DNA from: Palsa-1392 sp036490335
GTDB taxonomy: Bacteria > Verrucomicrobiota > Verrucomicrobiia > Chthoniobacterales > UBA10450
DNA length: 64,000 nt
Assembly (NCBI GenBank): GCA_036490335.1
Contig: DASXEB010000016.1
Location: 92,486-156,485, forward strand
Reading direction: 5' to 3'
The stretch's first letter is position 1. Each line of letters starts with the position of its first letter. The notes below the pieces were generated by a model that saw only the letters and a list, made by a program, of their open reading frames with translations, was not told the origin of the DNA and did not search any database. The translations under genes were made by a program, and so were the position numbers. Shown here piece after piece: positions 1-8,448 of the stretch.

Positions 1-69
1 CGCCCACTCGCCGGAAAAGGCGCCATCGTTCGTCTCGGCGAGGCCGAGTTTCTGCAAAAGGTTGGTCAT
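1..69 (-). CDS. Aldehyde dehydrogenase, N-terminal fragment (aminoadipate-semialdehyde type)
   Basis: Only the first 23 codons lie in the window, starting at the ATG on the minus strand at 69 and running off the left edge. The visible peptide begins MTNLLQKLGL and contains the spacing LGL..TN.G.F.G.W seen at the N-terminus of ALDH7/antiquitin-type alpha-aminoadipic semialdehyde dehydrogenases. It starts 4 bases after the stop of the lysine 6-transaminase upstream, so the two are probably co-transcribed. The aminotransferase makes aminoadipate semialdehyde and this enzyme would oxidise it to 2-aminoadipate. The family call rests on a short stretch plus context. Confidence 0.55.
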   Translation of the reverse strand, partial: MTNLLQKLGLAETNDGAFSGEWA

Positions 70-73
70 GCGC

Positions 74-1462
74 CTAACGAACGCGCATCTGCTCGCATTG
101 CTCGCGCAGCAGATCGGTCGCCTCGTCCACGACTTCCTTCGAAATGTCGAGCGCGGGACGAAAACGAATCGAGCGTTCGCCGGAACGCAGAGTGAAAACG
201 CCGCGACTGAACGCGCCTTTCCAGAATTCTTCGCGCGTCGCCGCGTCCGGCAAATCGAAGGCGAGGAAGAGACCGCGACCGCGCACGGCCGTGATCATCG
301 GCTCATCATTTTGCAGTTCGAGCAGCCGCTCGAGAAAATGCGCGCCGACGACGCGCGCGTTCTCGACCAGGTTTTCCTGCTCGATGATTTCGAGGAAGTG
401 CGTCGAGCGCACCATGTCGGTAAAATTCGCGCCCCAGGTTGAATTGATCCGACTCGTTAGGCGAAAAACATTCTCCTTCACTTCGTCGAGTCGCGGTCCG
501 GCCATGACGCCGCAGACCTGCGCTTTTTTTCCGAACGACATCAGATCGGGCAGGACGTCGAAATGCTGGCAGCACCAGTTTCTCCCCGTCGCGCACATGC
601 CGGTTTGCACTTCGTCGAAAATGAGGAGCATTTCGTTTTCGTCGCAGATGCGGCGGAGTGTTTGCAGCCATTCGCCGCGGAAATGATTGTCGCCGCCTTC
701 GCCCTGGATCGGCTCGATCAGGATCGCGGCGATGTCGTGACCGCGTTCCCTAACGAACTCCATGATTTCCGCTTCGCATTTTTGCTCGCGCGCGACGACC
801 CCGTCTTCACGCTCTTTTTTGCCTAACGAAAAGTCGATGCTCGGCGTGGAGACGCGCGGCCAGTCGAACTTGGCGAACAAATCGGTCTTGCGCGGATCGG
901 TGTTCGTCAGGCTCATGGTGTAGCCGCTGCGCCCGTGGAAGGCATGGCGGAAATGGAGAACCTGCGTGCCGCGTTCGCCGCGGCCGGCCGCGAGATTTTT
1001 GCGCACCTTCCAATCCATCGCGGCCTTGAGCGTGTTCTCCACCGCGAGCGCGCCGCCATCGATAAAAAGCATCCGTTCGAGCGGCGGAAGGCCGACGACG
1101 CGCCAAAACGTTTCGACAAAACGCGCGTAACCTTCCGAGTAAACGTCGGAGTTCGCGATTTTGATTTTGGCCGCGCGGAGCAGATCCGCTTTCACCTCCG
1201 GCCGTTCGAAATGCGGATGATTAAACCCGACCGGATTCGAGCCGAAAAATCCGTAGAGATCGATCAGGCGCTGATCGTGCGCGGCATCGTAAAGATAGGA
1301 GCCTTTGCTTTTTTCGAGATCGATCACGATCCGAAAACCGTCGAGCAACACGTGCTCGGCGATCGTGTCGAGGACGCGAGATTTCGTTTCGGTTTTTGGT
1401 TTCTTGCTCGAACTGACGCGAGTCGCAGGTCGCGCGGCAGTGAGCGTGGAAGACGCGCTCAT
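74..1462 (-). CDS. lat: L-lysine 6-transaminase
   Basis: Class III PLP aminotransferase of 462 residues. It transfers the epsilon-amino group of lysine to 2-oxoglutarate, giving aminoadipate semialdehyde, the first step of lysine degradation or of some beta-lactam and osmolyte routes. Seen in the sequence: GGALAVENTLK near residues 136-146, FHGRSGYT near 175-182, the PLP-phenol/aspartate motif FDEVQTG near 282-288 and the Schiff-base lysine in SFGKK near 309-313. The first 30 residues are low-complexity and Ser/Lys-rich, so the true start could be slightly downstream. An aldehyde dehydrogenase start follows 4 bases after the stop. Nothing indicates an antibiotic cluster, so catabolism is the likelier role. 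Confidence 0.88.
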   Translation of the reverse strand: MSASSTLTAARPATRVSSSKKPKTETKSRVLDTIAEHVLLDGFRIVIDLEKSKGSYLYDAAHDQRLIDLYGFFGSNPVGFNHPHFERPEVKADLLRAAKIKIANSDVYSEGYARFVETFWRVVGLPPLERMLFIDGGALAVENTLKAAMDWKVRKNLAAGRGERGTQVLHFRHAFHGRSGYTMSLTNTDPRKTDLFAKFDWPRVSTPSIDFSLGKKEREDGVVAREQKCEAEIMEFVRERGHDIAAILIEPIQGEGGDNHFRGEWLQTLRRICDENEMLLIFDEVQTGMCATGRNWCCQHFDVLPDLMSFGKKAQVCGVMAGPRLDEVKENVFRLTSRINSTWGANFTDMVRSTHFLEIIEQENLVENARVVGAHFLERLLELQNDEPMITAVRGRGLFLAFDLPDAATREEFWKGAFSRGVFTLRSGERSIRFRPALDISKEVVDEATDLLREQCEQMRVR

Positions 1463-1523
1463 CTGCCCAGAGTAGCCGCCGGGCGCGATTTGGTCAATCG
1501 GTCGTCGTTAGGCGCGGCGGCGG

Positions 1524-3446
1524 CTAGACAATGCCTTCGCGCAGTTGCGAATGTTTTCCCGCGAGCAATTCCTGCGTGAGATCGTAGCCGGCGCGATCGG
1601 CGTTTTCGGAAACGCCGGCGAGATGATTGTTGATCCGCATCTTCGCCGAGCGACAAAAGTAAGTCGTTAGGCTGAGAATCTCCGCCGCCGGTTCGCCGCT
1701 GTCGATTTTGTGCTGCGCGAATGAACAGGTCGCGCTCATTGCGAAAAGCTCGGTTGCGATTCCAACGAAACGCGAGAGCAACAACTGCTCGCGATCGAGC
1801 TTCGGGCCGAAGCGGGTCATGGCGTGGAATAATCCGCGAGCCAGTTTTTTGCTCGCGCCCGCCGCGTAACGCACATGCGGCCGCAGATCGGCGTGCAATT
1901 TTTCGAGGTCGCCGGTGGTCGCGAGCGCCCACTGTTTCGGATACCAGCTCGCGTAAAATTTGCCCGAATTCACGGCCGCTTTCGCGCGATCCGCCATCGG
2001 CAACTGCGTGTTGAAAATCGCGCCGCCGACTTTGAGATGCGGGTCGAGCGCCTCGCGCGCGATGAAGAGGCGCATGATCTCGCTCGAGCCTTCGAAGATC
2101 ATGTTGATGCGGCAATCGCGCAGGAATCGCTCGACCGGAATGCCCGGCTCTCCACGGCCTTCGAGCGACGCGGCCGTTTCGTAACCGCGCCCGCCGCGCA
2201 CCTGCATCGCTTCATCGGCGATGCGCCAGGTCGCTTCTGTCGCCCACATTTTGCACATCGCCGTCTCGATGCGCAGATCGCCGGCCTTGCGATCGACGAG
2301 CGCACTGGTCAAAAACGTGATCGCTTCCATCGCAAAAACATTTCCCGCCATCTCGGCGATCTTGCCCGCGATCGCGTAATGCTGCCCGATCGGCACGCCC
2401 CATTGCACGCGTTCGCCCGCCCATTTGCGGCAGATTTCGAGGAGGCGCTTCGACAAACCGACGCACGCGGCCGGGATCGTTAGGCGACCGGTGTTCAGAG
2501 TCGTTAGGGCAACTTTCAAACCCTGGCCTTCCTTCGCGATCATGTTCTCGCGCGGCACGCGCACATTCGTGAATTTCACGATCCCGTTGTAAAGCGCGCG
2601 CAGTCCCATGAAATGGCAGCGATACGTGATCTCGAGCCCGGGCGTGTCGACCTCGACGACGAAGGCGGTGATTTGTTTGCGCTCTTTGCCGTTGACGATT
2701 TTCGGCCGCGTTTTCGCCATCACGACGAGCACGCCGGCTTTGATTAGATTGGTGCACCAAAGTTTTTCGCCGTTCATGATGAAGGCGGAGCCGTCTTCGG
2801 TCGGCTTCGCTTCCAGGCTCATGTTTGCCGGATCGGAGCCGGCGTTCCATTCCGTCAATGCGAACGCGGAAATTTCGTGGCGCGCGACGCGCGGGAGATA
2901 TTTCGTCTTTTGTTCATCAGTTCCGAACAACAGAAGTGGTTGCGGCACGCCGATCGATTGATGCGCGGAAACGAGCGCAGTCAGGTTCGCGTCCCAACTG
3001 CCGAGCAACATCGCGGCGCGTCCGTAATTCACCTGCGACAATCCAAGCCCGCCGTACTGCGTCGGGATTTTCACCCCAAACGCGCCCATCGCGAAAAGGT
3101 CTTCGATGTTCTTGCGCGGGATTTCGCCGCTGCGATCGATCTCGTCGGCATCGACATTTTTCTCCAGATACTCGCGCAGCTCTTTCAGAAAGGGATCGCC
3201 TTTCGCGCGGTCTTCGTCGCTCTGCGCCGGATAGGGAAAAATGCGATCGAAGTTGAATTTCCCGATGAAAAGATTGCTCGCGAAACTGCCGCGCTCGTCG
3301 AGCGGATCGCGCGAACTTTCCGCGAGCTCGAGCGCGGCAGCTTTGCCGGCGGACATCTTCGACGTGTCGATGACGGACTGCGCGGCCGGTTTCGCGCTCG
3401 TCTCTTCGGCAATTTGTTTTTCAGGTGCTTCGAGCGGTGACTTCAT
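1524..3446 (-). CDS. Acyl-CoA dehydrogenase with C-terminal extension
   Basis: FAD-dependent alpha,beta-dehydrogenation of acyl-CoA, the first step of beta-oxidation. About 640 residues, longer than the usual 380, so it belongs to the VLCAD/long FadE type with an extra C-terminal helical domain. The acyl-CoA dehydrogenase core shows LTEWNAGSDP and GEKLWCTN in the middle domain. Later comes RGGRGYE, then INMIFEGSSEI, whose Glu matches the catalytic base. I chose the ATG at 3446 (MKSPLEAPEK); the open frame extends to 3536 but that part reads as antisense of the gene upstream. The start lies inside the last 26 bases of the fadJ-like gene, suggesting translational coupling. No thiolase gene is in the window. 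Confidence 0.88.
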   Translation of the reverse strand: MKSPLEAPEKQIAEETSAKPAAQSVIDTSKMSAGKAAALELAESSRDPLDERGSFASNLFIGKFNFDRIFPYPAQSDEDRAKGDPFLKELREYLEKNVDADEIDRSGEIPRKNIEDLFAMGAFGVKIPTQYGGLGLSQVNYGRAAMLLGSWDANLTALVSAHQSIGVPQPLLLFGTDEQKTKYLPRVARHEISAFALTEWNAGSDPANMSLEAKPTEDGSAFIMNGEKLWCTNLIKAGVLVVMAKTRPKIVNGKERKQITAFVVEVDTPGLEITYRCHFMGLRALYNGIVKFTNVRVPRENMIAKEGQGLKVALTTLNTGRLTIPAACVGLSKRLLEICRKWAGERVQWGVPIGQHYAIAGKIAEMAGNVFAMEAITFLTSALVDRKAGDLRIETAMCKMWATEATWRIADEAMQVRGGRGYETAASLEGRGEPGIPVERFLRDCRINMIFEGSSEIMRLFIAREALDPHLKVGGAIFNTQLPMADRAKAAVNSGKFYASWYPKQWALATTGDLEKLHADLRPHVRYAAGASKKLARGLFHAMTRFGPKLDREQLLLSRFVGIATELFAMSATCSFAQHKIDSGEPAAEILSLTTYFCRSAKMRINNHLAGVSENADRAGYDLTQELLAGKHSQLREGIV

Positions 3447-5496
3447 AAAATGACGTGCCCTTTTTCGCGTGCTCGCGGAGCAGAGCGCACGGCTTGAACT
3501 TCTCGTTTTCTTCGGCCAGCCGATCCATCTCTTCAACCAATTTCGTTAGGCCAAAATGATCCGCAAACCGGAGCGGCCCGCCGCGCAAAGGCGCGAAACC
3601 GGTCCCGAGAATCATCCCGTAATCGGCGTCCTCCGGCGCGGCGATGACGTTTTCTTCGAGGCAACGCACCGCTTCGTTGACCATGAGAAAAACGAGACGA
3701 TGCGCGAGCTCTTCGCCGCTTTTCGTTAGGCCGGTTGCAGTTTTTTTCGAGCGCCACGATTCGATCGATTCGTTAGGCGTTTGCGTCTTGCCTTCGTATT
3801 TGTAAAAACCGCTGCCGGTTTTGCGGCCGAGCATTTTCGCTTCGCGCATCTTCAGCAGAATCGTCGGCGTGCGCGCGCGTGCGCCTAACGATTTTTCGAG
3901 CGTGGCCGCGATGTCGTTCGTAATGTCGACGCCAATTTCATCGATCAAACGCAGCGGGCCCATTGGCATTCCCCAATTCACGAGCGCCTCGTCGATCTGT
4001 TTCCCGTCGACGCCGTTTTCAAACATCTCCGCGGCGTCGAGCAAATATGGAAACAGGACGCGATTGACGAGAAAGCCCGGCTCGTCCCGGACAACAACCG
4101 GCAGCTTCCCGATCTGCCGCGCGAAAGCGAGCGCGCGTTCTTTTGTGTCGTCGGAGGTTTGTTCGCCAATCACGACCTCGATCAATTTCATTCGGCTGAC
4201 CGGATTGAAAAAATGCAGTCCAATGACGCGCTGCGGGTGTTTCGTTTCCGCGGCGAGTGCGCTAATTGAAAGCGCGGACGTGTTCGTGGCGAGAATGTCG
4301 GTGTCGTCGATTTTCGTGTCGAGGTCGCGGAAAATTTCCTTTTTGATTTCCATTTTTTCCGAGGCGGCTTCGATCACGATTTGCACGTCGCGCATCGGGC
4401 CGGGATTGGCCGAGCAAACGATGCGCGCGCGGCCTTCCTTCGCTTTTTCCTCGGAGATCAAGCCGCGCTTGACCGCGTCGCCGTAAATTTTTTCGACATT
4501 CGCGAGACCTTTGCCGAGCACCTCGCTGCTCACGTCCCGCAAAATTACCGAGACGCCGCGCGCGCTCAGCCATTGCGCGATGCCGGAGCCCATCACGCCC
4601 GCGCCGATGACCGCGGCGTGCGCCATCTTTTCGTTAGGCGCTTTTGCGCCTCCTTTTTTGAATTTTTCGGCGAGGAAAAAATTGCGAATCAGGTTGCGGG
4701 TCGATTCCGTTTCGCCGAGCGCGACGATCGCGTCGAGTTCGCGGCCTAACGAATCGTCGATCGAACTCGTCAGGCTGCGGTTGATAATCTCCGCGGCCCG
4801 CGCCGGCGCGGGATTTTGGCTGCGCGGCGCTTCGATCGGTTTTTCGAGAGAGCGCGCTTCGATTTTGCGTTTGCCTAACGATATTTTTTGTCGCGCGGCC
4901 TCGAGCAGCTTTTCGTTAGGCACAACTTCATCGACAAGGTCGAGATTCAAAGCTTCCTGCGCGGGATAAAGTTTGCCTTTGAGAATCACTTCGCCGGCAA
5001 TTTTCGCGCCGAGCAAACGCGGCAGCCGCGTCGCGCCGCCCCACGCGGGCACGAGACCAAGCGTCGTCTCGGGCAAACCTATCCGCGTCGCGGGCGCGTC
5101 GGACGCGACGCGATAATCGCAGGCGAGCGCAATTTCGTAGCCGCCGCCCGCGCACGCGCCGTGGATCGCGGCGACGGTCGGAATCGTTAGGCCGGCGAGG
5201 CGATTGAAAATGCGCTGGCCTTCCGCGATGAACGCGCGCAGCTCGCCGTTCTGCGCCTGACGCAACAAAGTTTGCAGATCGGCGCCGGCGATGAAGATCG
5301 ATTTCTTCGCGGACGCGACGATGAAGCCCTTAAGCGCGGAGTCTTTTTCAATCGCGGCGAGGTGCGCATCGAGCTCACGCAGCGCGTCGGCGTCGAAAAT
5401 ATTCGCGCCGGAATTCGGCCGGTCGAAGGTGAGAATGCAAAGGCCGTTGTCGTCCGTTTCGCGCCGGATCAAAGGCGCCGCGGCTGGTGAAGTCAT
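3421..5496 (-). CDS. fadJ: Bifunctional enoyl-CoA hydratase / 3-hydroxyacyl-CoA dehydrogenase
   Basis: Fused beta-oxidation enzyme of 691 residues (the alpha subunit of the trifunctional complex). The N-terminal crotonase domain contains IAGADL and HGACAGGGYE (oxyanion hole and active-site region, about residues 70-125). A linker leads to the NAD-binding Rossmann domain with GAGVMGSGIA around residue 300 and FNPVSRMKLIEVV. Two C-terminal 3HCDH domains follow, with DEPGFLVNR and GMPMGP. It heads an operon with the acyl-CoA dehydrogenase whose start it overlaps, so the pair supplies three steps of fatty-acid oxidation. FadJ and FadB subtypes cannot be told apart here. At least eight copies of the dispersed TCGTTAGGC word lie in the gene. 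Confidence 0.92.
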   Translation of the reverse strand: MTSPAAAPLIRRETDDNGLCILTFDRPNSGANIFDADALRELDAHLAAIEKDSALKGFIVASAKKSIFIAGADLQTLLRQAQNGELRAFIAEGQRIFNRLAGLTIPTVAAIHGACAGGGYEIALACDYRVASDAPATRIGLPETTLGLVPAWGGATRLPRLLGAKIAGEVILKGKLYPAQEALNLDLVDEVVPNEKLLEAARQKISLGKRKIEARSLEKPIEAPRSQNPAPARAAEIINRSLTSSIDDSLGRELDAIVALGETESTRNLIRNFFLAEKFKKGGAKAPNEKMAHAAVIGAGVMGSGIAQWLSARGVSVILRDVSSEVLGKGLANVEKIYGDAVKRGLISEEKAKEGRARIVCSANPGPMRDVQIVIEAASEKMEIKKEIFRDLDTKIDDTDILATNTSALSISALAAETKHPQRVIGLHFFNPVSRMKLIEVVIGEQTSDDTKERALAFARQIGKLPVVVRDEPGFLVNRVLFPYLLDAAEMFENGVDGKQIDEALVNWGMPMGPLRLIDEIGVDITNDIAATLEKSLGARARTPTILLKMREAKMLGRKTGSGFYKYEGKTQTPNESIESWRSKKTATGLTKSGEELAHRLVFLMVNEAVRCLEENVIAAPEDADYGMILGTGFAPLRGGPLRFADHFGLTKLVEEMDRLAEENEKFKPCALLREHAKKGTSFYEVTARST

Positions 5497-5599
5497 CTGT
5501 TTTAACTAGACCGCTTTCCCGAAAAATCCAAGCCATTGCGTCCCGCGAGGGGCGATGTTACAAGCACGGGGTCTTCCGCGGTCGCGTCTTTGCCTAACA

Positions 5600-7000
5600 A
5601 TGGTCGGCAGGATTTTACAACCGGAAATCAAGAGCCTGATCGACGCGCGCAACTTCACCGCGCTGCGCGAACTTTTTCGCGAAATGCCGCGCGCGGACGT
5701 CGCGGAAATCATCCTCGATGTGGCGGAAGACGAGCGGGTGATTATTTTCCGGCTGCTCCCGACGGCGCTGGCGGCGGACGTTTTCGAATATCTCGACGTC
5801 GAGTCGCAACAGCAGCTCCTGCACGGGATGGCGCACGAGCAGGTGGTCGCGATTTTGAACGAGATGTCGCCGGACGATCGCACGGCGCTGCTCGAGGAAA
5901 TGCCGAGCGCGGCGGCGCGGCAACTGATTCAATTGCTCACGCCGGAGGAACGCAAGATCGCGCAGGCGCTGCTCGGTTATCCGGAGGGAAGTGTCGGCCG
6001 TTTGATGACGCCGGATTTCATCGCGGTAAACGAGGACTGGACGGTGCAGCAGGTGCTCGATTACGTGCGCGAACACGGGCAGGACCGCGAGACGCTGAAC
6101 TTCATTTACGTCGTCGATGACAAGGGAAAACTGATCGACGACTTGCGCATGCGGGAGTTTTTGCTCCGGCCCCTGACGACGCACGTGCGCGACATCATGG
6201 ACCGCAGTTTTGTCCATCTGACCTGCCACGAAAAACAGGAGGACGCGCTCAATATTTTTCGCAAATACGATCGCGCGGCGCTGCCGGTGGTCGATTCCGC
6301 GGGCGTGCTCGTCGGCATCGTGACGGTCGACGACATGCTCGACGTCGCCGAGGCGGAAGCGACCGAGGACATCCAAAAACTCGGCGGCATGGAGGCGCTC
6401 GACGAGCCGTACAACACGATCCCGATGCATCGGATGATCAAAAAGCGCGCGGGCTGGCTGATCCTTTTGTTCCTCTCGGAAATGTTCACTTCCAATGCGA
6501 TGGCGCACTTCGAGGACGAGATCGCGAAGGCGGTCGTGCTCGCTCTTTTTGTGCCGCTGATGATTTCGAGCGGCGGCAATTCCGGCTCGCAGGCGACCAC
6601 GCTTGTCATCCGCGCGATGGCGCTCGGCGAAGTGCGGCTGCGCGATTGGTGGCGGGTGGCGGGAAAAGAAATTACCGCCGGCGCGTTGCTCGGCGCGATT
6701 TTGGGCGTGGTTGGATTTTTCCGAATCCTGCTCTGGCAGGAACTTTCAGGCGTGTTTCCGCACAGCTTTTTCCAGCACTACCAAAATCCTTACTTGTTAG
6801 GCAGCACAATCTTCTTCGCGCTTTTCGGCATCGTGACCTGGGGAACGCTGATTGGCTCGATGCTGCCGTTCATTCTTCGGCGGCTCGGACTTGATCCGGC
6901 GACTTCGTCGGCGCCCTTCGTCGCAACGCTCGTCGACGTGACTGGGATCTTTATTTATTTCAGCGTCGCCGCGGTTTTGTTGCGCGGCGCGATGTTGTGA
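5600..7000 (+). CDS. mgtE: Magnesium transporter MgtE
   Basis: Inner-membrane Mg2+ channel/transporter, about 466 residues, the usual family length. An N-terminal acidic helical MgtE_N domain (about 1-130) is followed by two CBS domains (about 135-255) that sense cytosolic Mg2+. Five membrane segments follow, with the conserved stretch PLMISSGGNSGSQATTLVIR in the first pore region. The open frame begins at 5555, but I prefer the ATG at 5600 (MVGRILQPEI), where homology starts. A one-base variant of the dispersed word (GCCTAACAA) sits directly on this start. Divergent from fadJ with about 100 bases between. Confidence 0.92.
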   Translation: MVGRILQPEIKSLIDARNFTALRELFREMPRADVAEIILDVAEDERVIIFRLLPTALAADVFEYLDVESQQQLLHGMAHEQVVAILNEMSPDDRTALLEEMPSAAARQLIQLLTPEERKIAQALLGYPEGSVGRLMTPDFIAVNEDWTVQQVLDYVREHGQDRETLNFIYVVDDKGKLIDDLRMREFLLRPLTTHVRDIMDRSFVHLTCHEKQEDALNIFRKYDRAALPVVDSAGVLVGIVTVDDMLDVAEAEATEDIQKLGGMEALDEPYNTIPMHRMIKKRAGWLILLFLSEMFTSNAMAHFEDEIAKAVVLALFVPLMISSGGNSGSQATTLVIRAMALGEVRLRDWWRVAGKEITAGALLGAILGVVGFFRILLWQELSGVFPHSFFQHYQNPYLLGSTIFFALFGIVTWGTLIGSMLPFILRRLGLDPATSSAPFVATLVDVTGIFIYFSVAAVLLRGAML

Positions 7001-7004
7001 CTCG

Positions 7005-8063
7005 TTAGGCGAAAACGGCCGCCTCGTTCTCGATCGCAACCCATTCGTTGCGCGCGCGCGAATCGGCCACCGCCTGCACGACGCGCATGTAACGCACGCC
7101 ATCCTCGAAATCCGGATGCGGCTGGACACGGCCGCGCGATTTCACCGCGGCGATGAAATCATCCTCGACATGCCAGTTCGTCTCGAGATCGGGCGTCAGC
7201 TCGACGGCCGAAAGCGCGCGGTCGCCGATCTTGCCGGCGTGGACGAGATCGGCGCCGAAATCATAAGTGAGCGTGCCGAGATCGCCGTAAACTTCCAGCC
7301 GATCGGCCGGCGCCTGCGCGTCGATGCCGCTGAATTCGAGCACGCCTTCCATGCCGTTCGCGAACGCGCACAAAACCGTCAGCACGTCGGGAATGAGCAC
7401 GTCGTAATTCTGCCGCGACGGCTGGACAATTTTGCCGCGCGCATAAACGCCGCTGATGTCGCCAAACCAATGCTGCAAAACTTCAACATAAATCCCGAGC
7501 GTCAGCGTGTTCAATCCGCTGATCTCGATCCGTTGCCGCCAATGCGCGGGCGCGTCGGGATCGAGAAAGAGGCTGTTCAAACTTTGCAGCCGCAGATGAT
7601 GCGGCCGGCCGAGAATTTTTTCGGCGAGCAATTTTTGCACGAGCAGATCGCCGCGCATGCCGTGCGGCGGCGGACAAAGCATCGTGACGAGCGCGGGAAA
7701 ACGCCGCGCGGCCGCGAGCATTTCCTCGGCTTCGACCAGGTCCATCGCCATCCGCGCCTGGCAAAAAACATGTTTGCCCGCTTCGAGCGCGGAGACGGTC
7801 ACGGCCGAATGCATATAAGGCGGCGTGCCGATCCAGACGATGTCGAGATCCGGCAGCCCGAGCAGCTCCGCCCAGTTTTGCATCGGGATCGCGCGCGGCA
7901 CATTTTCGCGGCAAAACTTGTCCGCGCTTTCGTAGCTGGAATTGGAAACCGCGACGATCTCGACGTCGGGATTTTGCTGCAAGGCCGGCAGATGCCGCCG
8001 CCTCACGATCTCGCCCGCGCCGACGATCCCGACGCGAAGTTTTTGATTATTTTTCTGGCTCAT
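7005..8063 (-). CDS. Gfo/Idh/MocA family oxidoreductase
   Basis: NAD(P)-dependent dehydrogenase of 352 residues, probably acting on a sugar or cyclitol. An N-terminal Rossmann motif VGIVGAGEIVRRRH (about 12-25) is followed by a conserved nucleotide-binding/catalytic region with GTPPYMHS and AGKHVFCQ. In that region the usual EKP is replaced by QAR, so the classic catalytic Lys of the EKP motif is absent and the reaction cannot be predicted. The C-terminal alpha/beta domain is complete. It converges on mgtE with only 4 bases between stops and is divergent from rpmB. Substrate unknown. Confidence 0.8.
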   Translation of the reverse strand: MSQKNNQKLRVGIVGAGEIVRRRHLPALQQNPDVEIVAVSNSSYESADKFCRENVPRAIPMQNWAELLGLPDLDIVWIGTPPYMHSAVTVSALEAGKHVFCQARMAMDLVEAEEMLAAARRFPALVTMLCPPPHGMRGDLLVQKLLAEKILGRPHHLRLQSLNSLFLDPDAPAHWRQRIEISGLNTLTLGIYVEVLQHWFGDISGVYARGKIVQPSRQNYDVLIPDVLTVLCAFANGMEGVLEFSGIDAQAPADRLEVYGDLGTLTYDFGADLVHAGKIGDRALSAVELTPDLETNWHVEDDFIAAVKSRGRVQPHPDFEDGVRYMRVVQAVADSRARNEWVAIENEAAVFA

Positions 8064-8178
8064 AAAGATTGGCCGACGCGCGCGAGCCTATTTTGACCAC
8101 GGTTTGCCCCTCCTGTTCAAGAAACTCTTGACCGCGCTCCCGACCGACGGCAGCTTACGCGCTCTTCGCACCCGGCTT

Positions 8179-8448
8179 ATGTCAAAAGTTTGCGCCATCA
8201 CAGGATCGAAACCATCACGCGGCAGTGTGATTCATCGCCGCGGCATGGCGAAGAAAAAAGGCGGCGTCGGCCGGCACGTGACGAAAAATGTGCCGCGAAC
8301 TTTTCAGCCAAATCTGCGCGAACAGCGCGTCTGGGTGCCGGAGTTGGAAAAATTCGTGCGCGTGAAATTAACCGCGCGCGGCCTCAAGACGATCAACAAA
8401 AACGGCGCCTACGCGACGTTGAAAAAAGCCGGATTAATCCCCGCCTGA
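8179..8448 (+). CDS. rpmB: 50S ribosomal protein L28
   Basis: Basic protein of 89 residues matching L28: SKVCAITG near the N-terminus, then FQPNLREQRVWV, FVRVKLTARGLKTI and a Lys-rich C-terminus. The open frame starts at 8104, but L28 homology begins at the ATG at 8179. It stands alone, not next to rpmG. It converges on the Arg-rich unknown gene, overlapping its end by 15 bases. Confidence 0.93.
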   Translation: MSKVCAITGSKPSRGSVIHRRGMAKKKGGVGRHVTKNVPRTFQPNLREQRVWVPELEKFVRVKLTARGLKTINKNGAYATLKKAGLIPA